DNA of 64,000 nt, taken from Flavobacterium sp. Lineage in GTDB: Bacteria; Bacteroidota; Bacteroidia; Flavobacteriales; Flavobacteriaceae. The number at the start of each line of letters is the position of its first letter. The first letter of the stretch is position 1. The notes under the pieces were generated by a model. The model searched no databases. It was not told the origin of the DNA and saw only the letters and a list, made by a program, of their open reading frames with translations. The translations under genes and the position numbers were made by a program. The stretch covers positions 62,001 to 126,000 of the forward strand of contig NZ_JAIXYH010000070.1 in assembly GCF_027490375.1 (NCBI RefSeq), in the 5' to 3' direction. Positions 50,336-60,882 of the stretch are shown one piece after another.

Positions 50336-52060
50336 ATGGTTAGTACAGACATTTTAGCAAAGATTACTACTTGGAAGTCGGATATTTTCGACGCCGAAAC
50401 ACAGCAACAACTACGCGACCTTGAAGCGCAAGGCGAAAAAGAGCTCCTCGAAGCTTTTTACAAAGACTTGGAGTTCGGAACCGGCGGTATGCGCGGTATC
50501 ATGGGCGTTGGTACCAACCGCATCAACAAGTACACTTTGGGAAAAAGCACCCAAGGTTTGTCTGATTATTTGCACAGTAGTTTTCCTAATCAGTCCATTT
50601 CTGTAGCTATAGCATTCGACTGCCGACACAACAGCGACACGCTGGCGCAGGTTGTTGCTAACGTATTTTCGGCAAACGACATAAAAGTGTATTTGTTCGA
50701 ATCGCTTCGACCTACCCCGGAATTGAGTTTTGCTGTGCGAAAATTACAATGTCAGGCAGGTATCGTGCTAACCGCATCGCACAATCCACCGGAATACAAC
50801 GGATACAAAGTGTATTGGAACGACGGTGGTCAGTTGGTTCCGCCGCAAGATAAAGAGCTGATTGCAGTAATCGATGCCTTACAGTATCAAGATATTCGTT
50901 TTGAACCTAAGCCAGAGCACATTACAAAAATTGGCGCAGAAATAGACCAAGAATTTATCAAAAGTACCATTCAAAACGCCACGATTTTACAGAAGGCAGG
51001 CGCTAGAGACGACTTGAAAATCGTTTTTACTTCGCTTCACGGAACTTCGATTACAGTAGTTCCAGAAACCTTAAAAAGAGCGGGGTATTCGCAGGTGCAT
51101 ATTGTCGAGGAGCAAAAAACACCCGACGGAAATTTTCCCACAGTTGTTTCCCCGAATCCAGAAGAACCTGAAGCTTTGACTTTAGCTTTGGCTTTGGCCG
51201 AAAAAGTAGGTGCCGATATTGTAATTGGTACCGATCCAGATTGCGACCGTTTGGGCGTGGCTGTTCGCAACAACGAGGGTAAAATGGAATTGTTGAATGG
51301 AAACCAGTTAATGATTTTACTTACAGCCCTTTTGTTAGAAAAATGGCAGTCGGAAAAACGCCTTAACGGAAAACAATTTGTTGGAAGTACCATTGTTTCT
51401 ACGCCGATGATGCATGCTTTAGCAGAATCATACGACGTGCGTTGTATGGTCGGATTAACTGGATTTAAGTGGATTGCAAAAATGATCAAAGATCATCCAG
51501 AACTCGAGTTTATCGGTGGTGGTGAAGAGAGTTTTGGTTACATGGTTGGCGATAACGTACGCGATAAAGACGCCGTAGCCTCAACGCTATTAGCATGCGA
51601 ACTTGCTACTTATGCAAAAGCAAGCGGCAGTTCGGTGTATAACGAGCTGCAAAACTTGTACGTAGATCTCGGATATTTCCATGAAACATTAATCAGCTTA
51701 ACCAAAAAAGGCATCGATGGTTTAGCGGAAATCCAAGCGATGATGACTGGATTCCGGAACGATCCGCCGCACTCCATCGCTGGGCAAGCTGTTGTTATGA
51801 TTGAAGATTATCTGACATCAAAATGTGTCGATCTCACCGTAAATCGGGAAGAAGAACTTGACTTACCAAAATCAGACGTACTCATCTTCTATCTAGCCGA
51901 CGGCTCTAAGATTGCTATGCGTCCGAGCGGAACAGAACCTAAAATCAAATTCTACGTAAGTGTTACCGAATCGGTAGAAACTCATGAAGAATTACAAGCT
52001 GCAAAATTGGAATGTAAAGAGCACGTAGCAGCTATCGTGGCCGATTTAAACCTTAACTAA
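50336..52060 (+). CDS. Phosphoglucomutase/phosphomannomutase family enzyme
   Basis: A 574-aa alpha-D-phosphohexomutase. GTGGMRGIMGVGTNRIN at the N-terminus; the active-site phosphoserine lies in TASHNPPEYNGYK. The metal loop is DPDCDRLG, the sugar loop GGGEESFGY and the phosphate loop RPSGTEPK. It matches the long PgcA-type mutases that interconvert glucose 1- and 6-phosphate. The stop overlaps the ATG of the ABC exporter (TAATG). Confidence 0.94.
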   Translation: MVSTDILAKITTWKSDIFDAETQQQLRDLEAQGEKELLEAFYKDLEFGTGGMRGIMGVGTNRINKYTLGKSTQGLSDYLHSSFPNQSISVAIAFDCRHNSDTLAQVVANVFSANDIKVYLFESLRPTPELSFAVRKLQCQAGIVLTASHNPPEYNGYKVYWNDGGQLVPPQDKELIAVIDALQYQDIRFEPKPEHITKIGAEIDQEFIKSTIQNATILQKAGARDDLKIVFTSLHGTSITVVPETLKRAGYSQVHIVEEQKTPDGNFPTVVSPNPEEPEALTLALALAEKVGADIVIGTDPDCDRLGVAVRNNEGKMELLNGNQLMILLTALLLEKWQSEKRLNGKQFVGSTIVSTPMMHALAESYDVRCMVGLTGFKWIAKMIKDHPELEFIGGGEESFGYMVGDNVRDKDAVASTLLACELATYAKASGSSVYNELQNLYVDLGYFHETLISLTKKGIDGLAEIQAMMTGFRNDPPHSIAGQAVVMIEDYLTSKCVDLTVNREEELDLPKSDVLIFYLADGSKIAMRPSGTEPKIKFYVSVTESVETHEELQAAKLECKEHVAAIVADLNLN

Positions 52061-53889
52061 TGAGCAATTTTAAAAGGCTTTTGCCTTATGCGTTGCCGTA
52101 CAAGCGGTTTGCTTTTCTGAACATCTTTTTCAATGTGCTGTACGCATTATTCAGCACATTGTCGTTCGTGGCACTCATTCCTATGATGCAGGTCCTTTTC
52201 GACCAAACCAAACAAACAACTGAAGAGCCAGTTTACACGAATTTCTACGAAATTAAATCGTATTTAGAAGATTACCTTAGCTATTATATCACCAACACAA
52301 CGAATACGTACGGTGAAGAGCGCACGCTAGCTGTAATGATTGTAGGCATCATAAGTATCTTCTTGTTAAAAAATCTCGCCGATTATTTTGCAATGTTTTT
52401 TATAACATTTTTGCGAAACGGGCTTTTACAAGACATCCGTAATGCGATGTACCAAAAAATTGTCGAATTGCCCCTATCGTATTTCTCTGAAAAGCGCAAA
52501 GGCGATGTTATTGCACGTATTTCAAACGACGTTAATGAAGTTCAAAACTCCTTTCTTATTATCTTAGAAATGGCTGTAAAAGAACCACTTACCATTTTAT
52601 TCACGATAATTACCATGTTTGGAATAAGTGTAAAATTAACTTTGTTTGTTTTTGTATTCATACCTATTTCAGGATACGTTATTAGCTTAATTGGCAAGCA
52701 GTTAAAGAAAAAATCGGGACGCGCACAAGTAGAGCAAGGCGTATTTTTATCGACCATCGAAGAAACTTTAGGAGGTTTGAAAGTAGTGAAGAGCTTTAAT
52801 GCCGAAAACCGTTTTATCGCAACTTTTAAAAGATCAACCAATAAATTTTTCCATCTTTCAAACGCCATTTCGCACCGGCAAAATTTAGCTTCGCCCGTTA
52901 GTGAATTCATGGGAATTGTAACCATAGCCGTATTATTATGGTACGGCGGACATATGGTTTTGATTGAAAAATCTCTTAAAGGAGCTGCTTTCATTGCCTA
53001 TATGGGTTTGGCCTATAACATCTTAACTCCTGCAAAAGCTATTTCTAGGGCCAGTTACGCGGTAAAACGCGGTAATGCCGCTGCCGACCGAGTGCTAGAG
53101 CTACTGGAAACTGAAAATCCAATTGTTGATGAAAAAGACAGTGTAGTAAAAACGAGTTTTGAAACCTCGGTTCGATTAGAGAAAGTCACTTTTGCTTACG
53201 AAGATGATGCCGTTTTAAAGAACTTTTCACTCGAAATCCCTAAAGGAAAAACCGTTGCCTTAGTTGGACAAAGTGGTTCTGGAAAATCGACGATCGCCAA
53301 TTTACTCACACGTTTTTACGACGTACAACACGGTAGCATTGCCATTGACGGAACACCAATAAAGAAAATGACTTTAGAGTCGTTGCGCAATTTAGTTGGA
53401 ATGGTTACCCAAGACAGTATTTTGTTTAATGCCAGTATTCGCGAAAATTTGCTGTTGGGAAAACCCGACGCCACCGACGACGAATTGCAAGCCGCTTTGG
53501 ATATTGCAAACGCTACCGAGTTTGTTCGCCTACTTCCAAACGGTATTGAAACAAATATTGGCGACAGTGGGAATAAGTTATCGGGTGGTCAGAAACAGCG
53601 ATTATCGATTGCACGAGCGGTTTTGAAGAATCCACCGATTATGATTTTGGATGAAGCGACCTCAGCTTTAGATACCGAAAGTGAAAAATTCGTGCAAGTG
53701 GCTTTAGAAAATATGATGCAAAACCGAACGTCGGTTGTCATTGCGCACCGTTTATCGACCATCCAAAACGCCGATTTGATTGTAGTTTTGAATCAAGGTG
53801 AAATTGTAGAACAAGGCACGCACGACAGTTTACTAGCGGAAAAAGGAACGTATTTTAAGTTAGTGAACATGCAATCGTTTGAACGATAA
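52060..53889 (+). CDS. MsbA-like ABC exporter (fused TMD-NBD)
   Basis: A 609-aa half-transporter: six TMs in residues 1-330, then an ATPase domain with Walker A GQSGSGKST, signature LSGGQKQR, Walker B IMILDEATSALD and switch AHRLST. A homodimer would export lipids or hydrophobic compounds; MsbA-like flipping of lipid A core is plausible. It is translationally coupled to the mutase. Confidence 0.92.
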   Translation: MSNFKRLLPYALPYKRFAFLNIFFNVLYALFSTLSFVALIPMMQVLFDQTKQTTEEPVYTNFYEIKSYLEDYLSYYITNTTNTYGEERTLAVMIVGIISIFLLKNLADYFAMFFITFLRNGLLQDIRNAMYQKIVELPLSYFSEKRKGDVIARISNDVNEVQNSFLIILEMAVKEPLTILFTIITMFGISVKLTLFVFVFIPISGYVISLIGKQLKKKSGRAQVEQGVFLSTIEETLGGLKVVKSFNAENRFIATFKRSTNKFFHLSNAISHRQNLASPVSEFMGIVTIAVLLWYGGHMVLIEKSLKGAAFIAYMGLAYNILTPAKAISRASYAVKRGNAAADRVLELLETENPIVDEKDSVVKTSFETSVRLEKVTFAYEDDAVLKNFSLEIPKGKTVALVGQSGSGKSTIANLLTRFYDVQHGSIAIDGTPIKKMTLESLRNLVGMVTQDSILFNASIRENLLLGKPDATDDELQAALDIANATEFVRLLPNGIETNIGDSGNKLSGGQKQRLSIARAVLKNPPIMILDEATSALDTESEKFVQVALENMMQNRTSVVIAHRLSTIQNADLIVVLNQGEIVEQGTHDSLLAEKGTYFKLVNMQSFER

Positions 53890-53923
53890 GACATAACTTT
53901 AGCAATCAATAAATGGTTTACAC

Positions 53924-54625
53924 ATGTTTGTTGAAAATGCTGAAATTGCGCTGACATCGGACCCAAATATGATTATTTGGAAGTATCTCGATTTATCCAA
54001 ATTCGTTGACTTGCTGCTGTACAGAAAGTTGTTTATGTCGCGCTCGGATAAATTCGAAGATCAATACGAAGGTACTTTTAGCGAACCGACCTACGAAGAA
54101 ATTAAAAAACTAGCCGAATACAAACCCGGATTTCTCGACTACTACAAAGCGCAGCGCAAAAAAGTGGTGATTAGTAGTTGGCACATCAACGAATACGAAT
54201 CGTTTGCCATGTGGCAAATTTTCACACAACGCAACGAAGGTTTGGCTATTCAAACTACTTTAGGACGCTTACAACAGGCGCTCGCCGCAAACGAAGAATA
54301 TGTGCAACACATCGGAGAAGTTAATTACATCGACTACAAAAAAGAACACATACCGTTTGAGAATCCGTATTTTCCCTTCTTATTTAAACGAAAGAGTTTT
54401 CAGTACGAGCGCGAAATCCGTGTGATTACCGATGTCTCGCCTTACGGTTTGGAAATCGACAACGGCTTGAAGATAGAAATCGACATTGATACTTTGATCG
54501 ACTGCATTTACATTCATCCCAAGTCCGAAAATTGGTATAAGAATTTGGTTATAGAGCTGGTACGTCGCTTGGGATTTGATTTCCGTATTGAAAAATCAGA
54601 TTTGGAGAGTGATATTTTGATTTAG
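53924..54625 (+). CDS. DUF2971 protein
   Basis: A 233-aa cytoplasmic protein with the DUF2971 pattern: WKYLDLSKFVDLLLYRKLFMSRSDKFEDQYEG, VISSWHINEYESFAMWQIF and FLFKRKSFQYEREIRVI. The family occurs across bacteria, sometimes near defence or mobile genes, but its activity is unknown. Here it sits between an exporter and a membrane-protein gene with no defence neighbours. Confidence 0.83.
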   Translation: MFVENAEIALTSDPNMIIWKYLDLSKFVDLLLYRKLFMSRSDKFEDQYEGTFSEPTYEEIKKLAEYKPGFLDYYKAQRKKVVISSWHINEYESFAMWQIFTQRNEGLAIQTTLGRLQQALAANEEYVQHIGEVNYIDYKKEHIPFENPYFPFLFKRKSFQYEREIRVITDVSPYGLEIDNGLKIEIDIDTLIDCIYIHPKSENWYKNLVIELVRRLGFDFRIEKSDLESDILI

Positions 54626-54700
54626 ATTTTTTTAACTTTTTTAAAAAATCGAGTACATTCACGGAAGAATTTACGAGTCTAAATCTCAAACAAATTAACT

Positions 54701-55468
54701 ATGGAAGCTGTGCTACCTTGCAAGAATTGTGAAAGCGAAACCTCAGGAAAATACTGCTCGAACTGCGGACAAAAAACCGCTACTGTTAGACTAGATCGAC
54801 AATACCTAATAGACGAGAGTAAATACACGTTTCTACACCTTAACAAAGGACTCAGCTTTACCATAAAAGAATTATTTACTCGACCCGGACATACCGTTAG
54901 AGAGTTTTTGGAAGGAAAACGAATAAACCACTACAAACCTGTTTTATTGGTTTTCGTTTTGGGAGGTATTGCGGGTTTAACCATGCATTATTTTGATTAC
55001 GTAGAGCAAAATTTAACAATAGTTGGCGGCTCCAAAAAACAAGTAAACAGTGTAAAATCGGCTATTCAATGGATGATCGATCATTACGCCATTTTCAATA
55101 TTTTACTGATTCCGATTTTTGCCTTTTGTTCTTGGCTTTCCTTCAAAAAATACGGATATAATTACATTGAAAATATCGTAATTAACTGCTTTATTGGCGC
55201 TCAAATACTCGTTTACACCATCGTATTAACACCAGTTAAATACGCATTAATTATCAATGGCGTATCGCCCTTACTCGCTACGCTACTTGATTTCCCATCC
55301 TATTTTTTACCAGCTTGGTTATATATTCAATTGTACAATAAACAGAAGCTTAGCTTTGTAATTTTAAGAATGCTATTATTACTGTTCTTGTTCTTTGTGT
55401 TTTTTGTGATTTTAACCTTGGCCATCTCCCTAATCGGCTATTTTAGCGGTTTTATCACGGCGAAGTAA
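54701..55468 (+). CDS. DUF3667 membrane protein with zinc ribbon
   Basis: A 255-aa protein. An N-terminal zinc ribbon (CKNCESETSGKYCSNCGQK) is followed by the DUF3667 signature (FTIKELFTRPGHTVREFLEGKRINHYKPVLLVFVLGG). Four or five TM segments run to the C-terminus. The role of the family is unknown. It ends 1 bp before the convergent lipoprotein gene, with no room for a long terminator. Confidence 0.83.
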   Translation: MEAVLPCKNCESETSGKYCSNCGQKTATVRLDRQYLIDESKYTFLHLNKGLSFTIKELFTRPGHTVREFLEGKRINHYKPVLLVFVLGGIAGLTMHYFDYVEQNLTIVGGSKKQVNSVKSAIQWMIDHYAIFNILLIPIFAFCSWLSFKKYGYNYIENIVINCFIGAQILVYTIVLTPVKYALIINGVSPLLATLLDFPSYFLPAWLYIQLYNKQKLSFVILRMLLLLFLFFVFFVILTLAISLIGYFSGFITAK

Positions 55469-55469
55469 C

Positions 55470-56198
55470 TTACTGTATTTTGTAGTTTTTAACGTCGGCA
55501 GCTTTTCCTGGAAGTTTCAGCGAATTGTAATGAATTTTGTCTTCAACATCAAACTTGCCGTTTTTGTTAGAATCTTCAGCAGTTCTGAAATAGATCGTAT
55601 TTGTTTCTTCGATGAGTTTCCAATCGATTAATTCGTGAAATGGAGCGGTGAGTTTCTCGAAATTAGAACCATCAGAATTACTGATATACAACGCCTTGAT
55701 GTCTTTTTCATTCAACTGACCGTCGCGATTGGTATCTTCATCTTCCAAGGTGTAAACCAAAAATTGCTGCTTGGTTTTGTCGGCAACCGATTTTAAAAAA
55801 GTTGCCGTCTGTATGTAAACAGGCTTTTCACTCAGTGCATAAATACTGTCTTGACCTATTTTTTGAAACTTCAAATTGCTGAGCATACCCGTAATTTCAA
55901 AATCTCTGTAATTAGAGATGTTGCTCGGAGCGTTAGATCCAACTTCTCCAGAATACGTATTGGAAGATTTATAGTCGCTGCGCAAACTCAATTTCCCAAC
56001 CGGATGAATCAAGTACTGCGTACCCGGTATGTGTACAGGTAAGTCGGCAACTTCAATAGAAACGGTGTCAATTTTGGGAACTTCTGAACCTTTTTGTGTA
56101 CTCGCATCGTAAATAACCTTAGGCGTTTCTTCCTCTTTTTTACAAGAAATTGCTACAGTCGCTACAAGAGCAAATAAAATAAATGCTTTAAGTTTCAT
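55470..56198 (-). CDS. Lipoprotein with EF-hand-like calcium loops
   Basis: A 242-aa lipoprotein (MKLKAFILFALVATVAISC). The N-terminal half is beta-rich. Two calcium loops of EF-hand/dockerin type lie at DTNRDGQLNEKD and DSNKNGKFDVED near the C-terminal half. It follows the TonB receptor by 43 bp and is probably its accessory surface lipoprotein. No family name can be given confidently. Confidence 0.75.
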   Translation of the reverse strand: MKLKAFILFALVATVAISCKKEEETPKVIYDASTQKGSEVPKIDTVSIEVADLPVHIPGTQYLIHPVGKLSLRSDYKSSNTYSGEVGSNAPSNISNYRDFEITGMLSNLKFQKIGQDSIYALSEKPVYIQTATFLKSVADKTKQQFLVYTLEDEDTNRDGQLNEKDIKALYISNSDGSNFEKLTAPFHELIDWKLIEETNTIYFRTAEDSNKNGKFDVEDKIHYNSLKLPGKAADVKNYKIQ

Positions 56199-56241
56199 AC
56201 AAAGGCTTTTATCAAAAATACGAGATTATTTCGATGTCTGC

Positions 56242-58731
56242 CTAAATACGAGCTGTAAATTTCAAGTTAAAAACACGTGTCGTCAAGTAATTCGGCACCC
56301 CAAACTGTCGGCTGGTAAAAGTATCTCTCACCCAAGTATTGGTGATCGAGTTTTGGTTGTTGAACAAATTAAAAATCTCTAAGCCCGCAGATAAATCTTT
56401 AAATCGTTTCAACCAATGACCATCCGGACGATTTTGATTTCCTTCTGTGAAAACGTACGAAAATCCAACATCGGCACGACGATAATCGTTAAGTCGGTTT
56501 TGAAACACGTAAGGATCAGCGTACGATGGACTTCCGCCCGGCAATCCTGTACTGTAAACCAAATTGATGTAAACTTTTACGTTGGGAATCTTTTCCATAT
56601 AATCCTGAAACAGAATTCCGAACTTCAATCGTTGATCGGTCGGACGCGCAATAAATCCACGATTATTAATATTTTCTTCAGTTTTCAAATAGCCAAAGGT
56701 AAACCAGCTTTCGGTGCCGGGAACAAATTCTCCATTCAAACGCATATCGAAGCCTTTGGCATACGCCTCAGCATTATTATTTGCGGCGTAGCGAATACGA
56801 ACATTATCAACAGTAAACGTATTCACATCCGAAATCCATTTGTAAAACACTTCCGATGTTAGTCGAAACGGTCGTTGCCACATTTTAAAACTATAATCGT
56901 GACTAGCCACTAAATGGATGGATTCTTGCGCTTTTACGTCGGGATTTACCTGACCGTTTGGTGCACGCATTTCACGATAAAAAGGCGGCTGGTGGTAAAA
57001 ACCTCCTGAAAGTCGAAACAACATATCGCGTTTCCAAGCGGGTTTAAAGGAAAACTGGGCACGTGGACTAACTGTTTGCTGTGTTGAGGAATTGATGTTC
57101 TCTCCAGAAACGCTCCATTGATGAAAGCGTGCTCCTATATTAAACGTTACGTCGGTACTTCCCCACTTCATGCGATTACCGTATTGAAGATACCCCGAAT
57201 ACCGATCTACTTGAACGAAATTGGTTGCTCTCACGCTTTGAAACGGAACTAGAGGTCCTTCAAAACTTGTGTACGGTTGGTCGTTGCGAATAATGTCTAA
57301 ATTCGGCGGCGCCATCGAAAAACCTGCGGAATCAATCACCTCATATTCTACTAAACGATCCCGAAAATCTTCTCGTGTGTACTTAATTCCAAAGTCAAAA
57401 AGGTGCTTATTCCCTTTACCTTCCTTGTCGAGAATTCGATAAGTCGCTTTGGTTTCGAAGTTAAAAATCAAACCATCTAAATCGTTACGGGCATGTGTAA
57501 GCTGATTTCCGATACGCGTTACATACTCTACTTCGCCTAAGTTGTTGCTTCCGATATTCGTGTTTACATCGCCGTAACCGTATCCCGCCAAAATGTCGAA
57601 ATACTCTTGTTCTACAGCATGATACGCCGAAGCAATGAAGCGGAAATTCAAATTTTCTGTAGGTTTGAAAATCGATTTAAAGGCACCAAACGTGGTATTG
57701 TACTGCACATTTTCATTTCCTTCATAGTCGATCACAAGGGCAATTGGATCATCGATGGTTCCAAAGTTGGTTTGCCTAAAAATTGGTTCGTTTCGGTATT
57801 GGTTTTGCGCAATATTTCCGAGAAAGCTGTGTTCCCATTTTGAAGACGGACGAAAAACAACATACGTTTGAACATCTGCAAATGTCGGACGGAAATTGGT
57901 TTCAGTTTCCTGGGAATTCACGAACAAACTGTTGTCGCGATACCGAACTCCTGTTAAAACCGACCATTTTTGATTCGGAGAAACAGCTTCAACCGAAGCA
58001 CTTCCACCGAGAAAACTACCTTCTGCGGAAGCGCCAAATTTCGTTGGTGTACGATAGGAAATATCCAACACCGACGACATTTTATCACCGTATTTGCTTT
58101 GAAAACCTCCTGCATAAAACTCGACATTTTGTACCATGTCGCTATTTGTAAACGACAAACCTTCTTGCTGGCCCGATCTCACAAGGAACGGTCGATACAC
58201 CTCAATTTCATTTACATAAACCAAGTTCTCGTCGTAACTACCACCACGCACCGAATATTGTGTACTTAATTCGTTATTCGAAGAAACGCTACCAAACGAT
58301 TTTATAATGTTTTCGACACCGGCATTCGCACCCGGAATTTTTCGAATAACCACCGGATCAATAGCAATGGCGCCTTCGAGTCGTTTTCGGGATCTCGAAT
58401 TAAGAATTACTTCTGAAAGCTGCTCTTCGTCGGATTTTAAAACCGGGTTAAATTCAAAAACTTCATTTGGATTCAACTTTACTTTTATTTGATATACTTT
58501 TTTGGTAATATGTGTAAAACGAACTGTAATTTCCTGATTGGCTGGTATTTTCAACAAATAGTAACCGTTAGAATTTGAACTGGTTTTGTCGGTATCGGCA
58601 ATAACGGTCACTCCTTCAATTGGCTCATTATTTTCATTGAGAATAATACCTTGAATACGTGCTGTTTGTGAAAAAACTTGTGCCGTAAAACACAATAAAA
58701 AGGCAATGGTTAATCGTGAGAAAGTTGTCAA
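56242..58731 (-). CDS. TonB-dependent receptor with carboxypeptidase-like N-terminal domain
   Basis: An 829-aa outer-membrane receptor. After the signal peptide comes a CarboxypepD_reg-like domain at about residues 24-105 (ARIQGIILNENNEPIEGVTVIADTDK). The plug domain is at about 115-230 (VIRKIPGANAGVENIIKSFG, LSTQYSVRGGSYDENLVYVNEIEVYRP). The rest is a long beta-barrel ending VFNLKFTARI. No SusD partner is adjacent, so it is not a classic SusCD pair. It starts 10 bp after the M23 peptidase gene. The substrate is unknown. Confidence 0.9.
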   Translation of the reverse strand: MTTFSRLTIAFLLCFTAQVFSQTARIQGIILNENNEPIEGVTVIADTDKTSSNSNGYYLLKIPANQEITVRFTHITKKVYQIKVKLNPNEVFEFNPVLKSDEEQLSEVILNSRSRKRLEGAIAIDPVVIRKIPGANAGVENIIKSFGSVSSNNELSTQYSVRGGSYDENLVYVNEIEVYRPFLVRSGQQEGLSFTNSDMVQNVEFYAGGFQSKYGDKMSSVLDISYRTPTKFGASAEGSFLGGSASVEAVSPNQKWSVLTGVRYRDNSLFVNSQETETNFRPTFADVQTYVVFRPSSKWEHSFLGNIAQNQYRNEPIFRQTNFGTIDDPIALVIDYEGNENVQYNTTFGAFKSIFKPTENLNFRFIASAYHAVEQEYFDILAGYGYGDVNTNIGSNNLGEVEYVTRIGNQLTHARNDLDGLIFNFETKATYRILDKEGKGNKHLFDFGIKYTREDFRDRLVEYEVIDSAGFSMAPPNLDIIRNDQPYTSFEGPLVPFQSVRATNFVQVDRYSGYLQYGNRMKWGSTDVTFNIGARFHQWSVSGENINSSTQQTVSPRAQFSFKPAWKRDMLFRLSGGFYHQPPFYREMRAPNGQVNPDVKAQESIHLVASHDYSFKMWQRPFRLTSEVFYKWISDVNTFTVDNVRIRYAANNNAEAYAKGFDMRLNGEFVPGTESWFTFGYLKTEENINNRGFIARPTDQRLKFGILFQDYMEKIPNVKVYINLVYSTGLPGGSPSYADPYVFQNRLNDYRRADVGFSYVFTEGNQNRPDGHWLKRFKDLSAGLEIFNLFNNQNSITNTWVRDTFTSRQFGVPNYLTTRVFNLKFTARI

Positions 58732-58741
58732 TGGTACCCGT

Positions 58742-60442
58742 TTAATTTATTTTCCTGTGGAAGAATGTTTCAAATATAGCAGAATTTCCGAGCTCATCGG
58801 TAACAATTACGCGCAAGTCGTTTTTACCGTCAACTAACTGGGAGTCGTCAATGAAGTAAGTAAGCGACTTGTCTTTGGGTTCATACTCAAACAAGACCCA
58901 CTTTCCATTGATAAATCCTTCGTATTTAGAAATTCCGCTTCCGTTATCTGAAACGATAAAAATGATGGTTTGTTGTTTAGAAATCCATTTTCCTTCTTTT
59001 ATGTTGAAAGCTTTGATGCTTGGAGCGATGGTATCCAAACCAATTCGGAACTGTCCTAAATTCCGCGTGTAAGCAATTAACTTGTTGTTTTGCTTTTTGG
59101 TAGGAATGAATTTTAAGCGATTCCCGTCGACGGAACCAATAAAACTTTTTTCAAAAATTTCGGGATCTAAATGATCGGCTTCGTAAGAAATGGTAACGTT
59201 TTGATGTGCCGGAATGTCATCTGCTGCGAATTCGAGTTCGTTTTCAGTAGCTTTAAAAAGTATTGGAAAGTTTGCATAAAATGTGAGTGGCTTTACCGAA
59301 ACTGCAAAACGACCTTCTTCATACAAATTTTCGATATCGTATTTTAAGATTGGAAGTTCACTTTTAGGCTTTGCTGCTGTTATCACTTCTTTAGGATCGT
59401 AGATAATCGGAATATCTACTGCCGTTTTGTTTCCGGCGTAATCGGCAACTTCGATGCGATAAGTGGCAGCAAGATTTGTCTGTACATCAACTATTCCAGC
59501 CTGAATATCGGTTTGAAGATTGCGCAAGGGATACGGCGGATTCATAAACAATCTTTGATAACGCACGCCTGTTTTTTTTAGTCGCGAATAATCAATGTAA
59601 GCATTAATGTACCTCACTTCATCAAAAGAAAATTTATCGGCGGTGAACATAAAGTTCCGATTGCCGTTTAGGCATGTTTCAATGGTGAACGGACCGTTTT
59701 TACCAAAAGCGTAGTCGAAGGCATCGGTAGCAGCGATTGAAAAACCAATTTTTCCTTTCGCTTTAACGGGATCGGCGATGTAATTTCCGTTTTCTTGCAA
59801 ACTCAAATTGACGCTAATTGCCTCGCGTGTTCCATTAACACAAGCATTTTCGCTCAGGGGATACACCAAAATACTCGAAATAGCCGGACGTTTCGTATCG
59901 GCAATAAGTGTGTCGAATCCAAAAAAAAGTGGATTCACACTCAATTCGGACACCGTTTCACGAATTTCGAAATGCAAATGCGGACCGGACGAACTTCCCG
60001 AATTACCCGAAAAAGCGATTTGCTGACCTCGCGACACCGGCAATTCATTAGGTTTTGGGAATAACTCTATTTCAAACAATTGCGCTTGATACTGCGCTTG
60101 TTTCACATAGGCGGCAATCGCAGAGTCGAACTTCTGAAGATGTGCGTAAACCGTAGTATATCCGTTAGGATGATCAATGTAAATGGTCTTTCCATTTCCT
60201 GCGGTAGACACTTTTATTCGGGACACGTATCCTTCCGCGCAAGCGTAAATAGGCAAACCTTCCTTTTGCTGTGTTCGAAAATCGATTCCGGTATGGAAAT
60301 GATTGTTTCGAAGTTCGCCGAAAGAACCCGATAATTGAAGGGGAATTCCGAGTGGCGATTGAAAATAATCCTCTGGATATGCGGATTGTGCAACTATTTG
60401 TAAAGAAAAAAAGAGGCAGAGAAATGCTAATATTTTACTCAT
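58742..60442 (-). CDS. M23 family zinc metallopeptidase, exported
   Basis: A 566-aa protein. Signal peptide MSKILAFLCLFFSLQIVAQ is followed directly by the LytM/M23 domain. Zinc ligands are visible in HTGIDF (His50, Asp54) and in PHLHFEIRE. Conserved GYTTVYAHLQKF and FSGNSGSSSG also match. The remaining ~380 residues are beta-rich and probably bind partners. M23 enzymes cut peptidoglycan cross-links or regulate those that do. Met10 of a longer frame (60442) is chosen because it opens the signal peptide. It heads an operon with the TonB receptor and lipoprotein. Confidence 0.9.
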   Translation of the reverse strand: MSKILAFLCLFFSLQIVAQSAYPEDYFQSPLGIPLQLSGSFGELRNNHFHTGIDFRTQQKEGLPIYACAEGYVSRIKVSTAGNGKTIYIDHPNGYTTVYAHLQKFDSAIAAYVKQAQYQAQLFEIELFPKPNELPVSRGQQIAFSGNSGSSSGPHLHFEIRETVSELSVNPLFFGFDTLIADTKRPAISSILVYPLSENACVNGTREAISVNLSLQENGNYIADPVKAKGKIGFSIAATDAFDYAFGKNGPFTIETCLNGNRNFMFTADKFSFDEVRYINAYIDYSRLKKTGVRYQRLFMNPPYPLRNLQTDIQAGIVDVQTNLAATYRIEVADYAGNKTAVDIPIIYDPKEVITAAKPKSELPILKYDIENLYEEGRFAVSVKPLTFYANFPILFKATENELEFAADDIPAHQNVTISYEADHLDPEIFEKSFIGSVDGNRLKFIPTKKQNNKLIAYTRNLGQFRIGLDTIAPSIKAFNIKEGKWISKQQTIIFIVSDNGSGISKYEGFINGKWVLFEYEPKDKSLTYFIDDSQLVDGKNDLRVIVTDELGNSAIFETFFHRKIN

Positions 60443-60591
60443 AACTGGCGTATAGGTACAAAGTTGCATAAACAGATTGAATTGCTGTTACGGAAAAACC
60501 GTAAAAATAACGTTATTCAAAAGTCAACAAATATATTGCCACAACGAAAACTAATTTTAACTTTGTGAAATAAGTAAGGAACGGAGCATTT

Positions 60592-60882
60592 ATGAGTGAA
60601 ATAGCTGCCATAGTAACGACGCTTGAGAATCGGATAAACGCGTTATTGGCTCGTTTGCAGCAAATTGAGCTACATAACAGTCAGTTAACAACGGCGTTAA
60701 CCGACTCAAAAGCAAGAGAAGAGCAGTTAAATTTGAAGATTCAAGAACTTGCGCAGGCGCTAGAAGCTCAGAAAATGGCCAATTCTTTACTTGGCAGTGA
60801 CGAATATAAAAGAGATACGAAGCTTAAAATAAATTCATTGATTCGAGAAATTGACTATTGCATAGCGCAATTAGCAGACTAG
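60592..60882 (+). CDS. Small coiled-coil protein upstream of zapA
   Basis: A 96-aa protein that is nearly all heptad-repeat helix (LENRINALLARLQQIELHNSQLTTALTDSKAREEQLNLKIQELAQALE), with a second short helix at the end. It abuts zapA with no gap. The position and coiled coil recall ZapB-type division accessory proteins, but sequence similarity cannot be judged here. Confidence 0.8.
   Translation: MSEIAAIVTTLENRINALLARLQQIELHNSQLTTALTDSKAREEQLNLKIQELAQALEAQKMANSLLGSDEYKRDTKLKINSLIREIDYCIAQLAD

Noticed and set aside
56242..58731. SusC-type receptor of a polysaccharide utilisation locus
   Set aside because: There is no SusD-like gene nor any carbohydrate-active enzyme nearby; the neighbours are an M23 peptidase and a lipoprotein.
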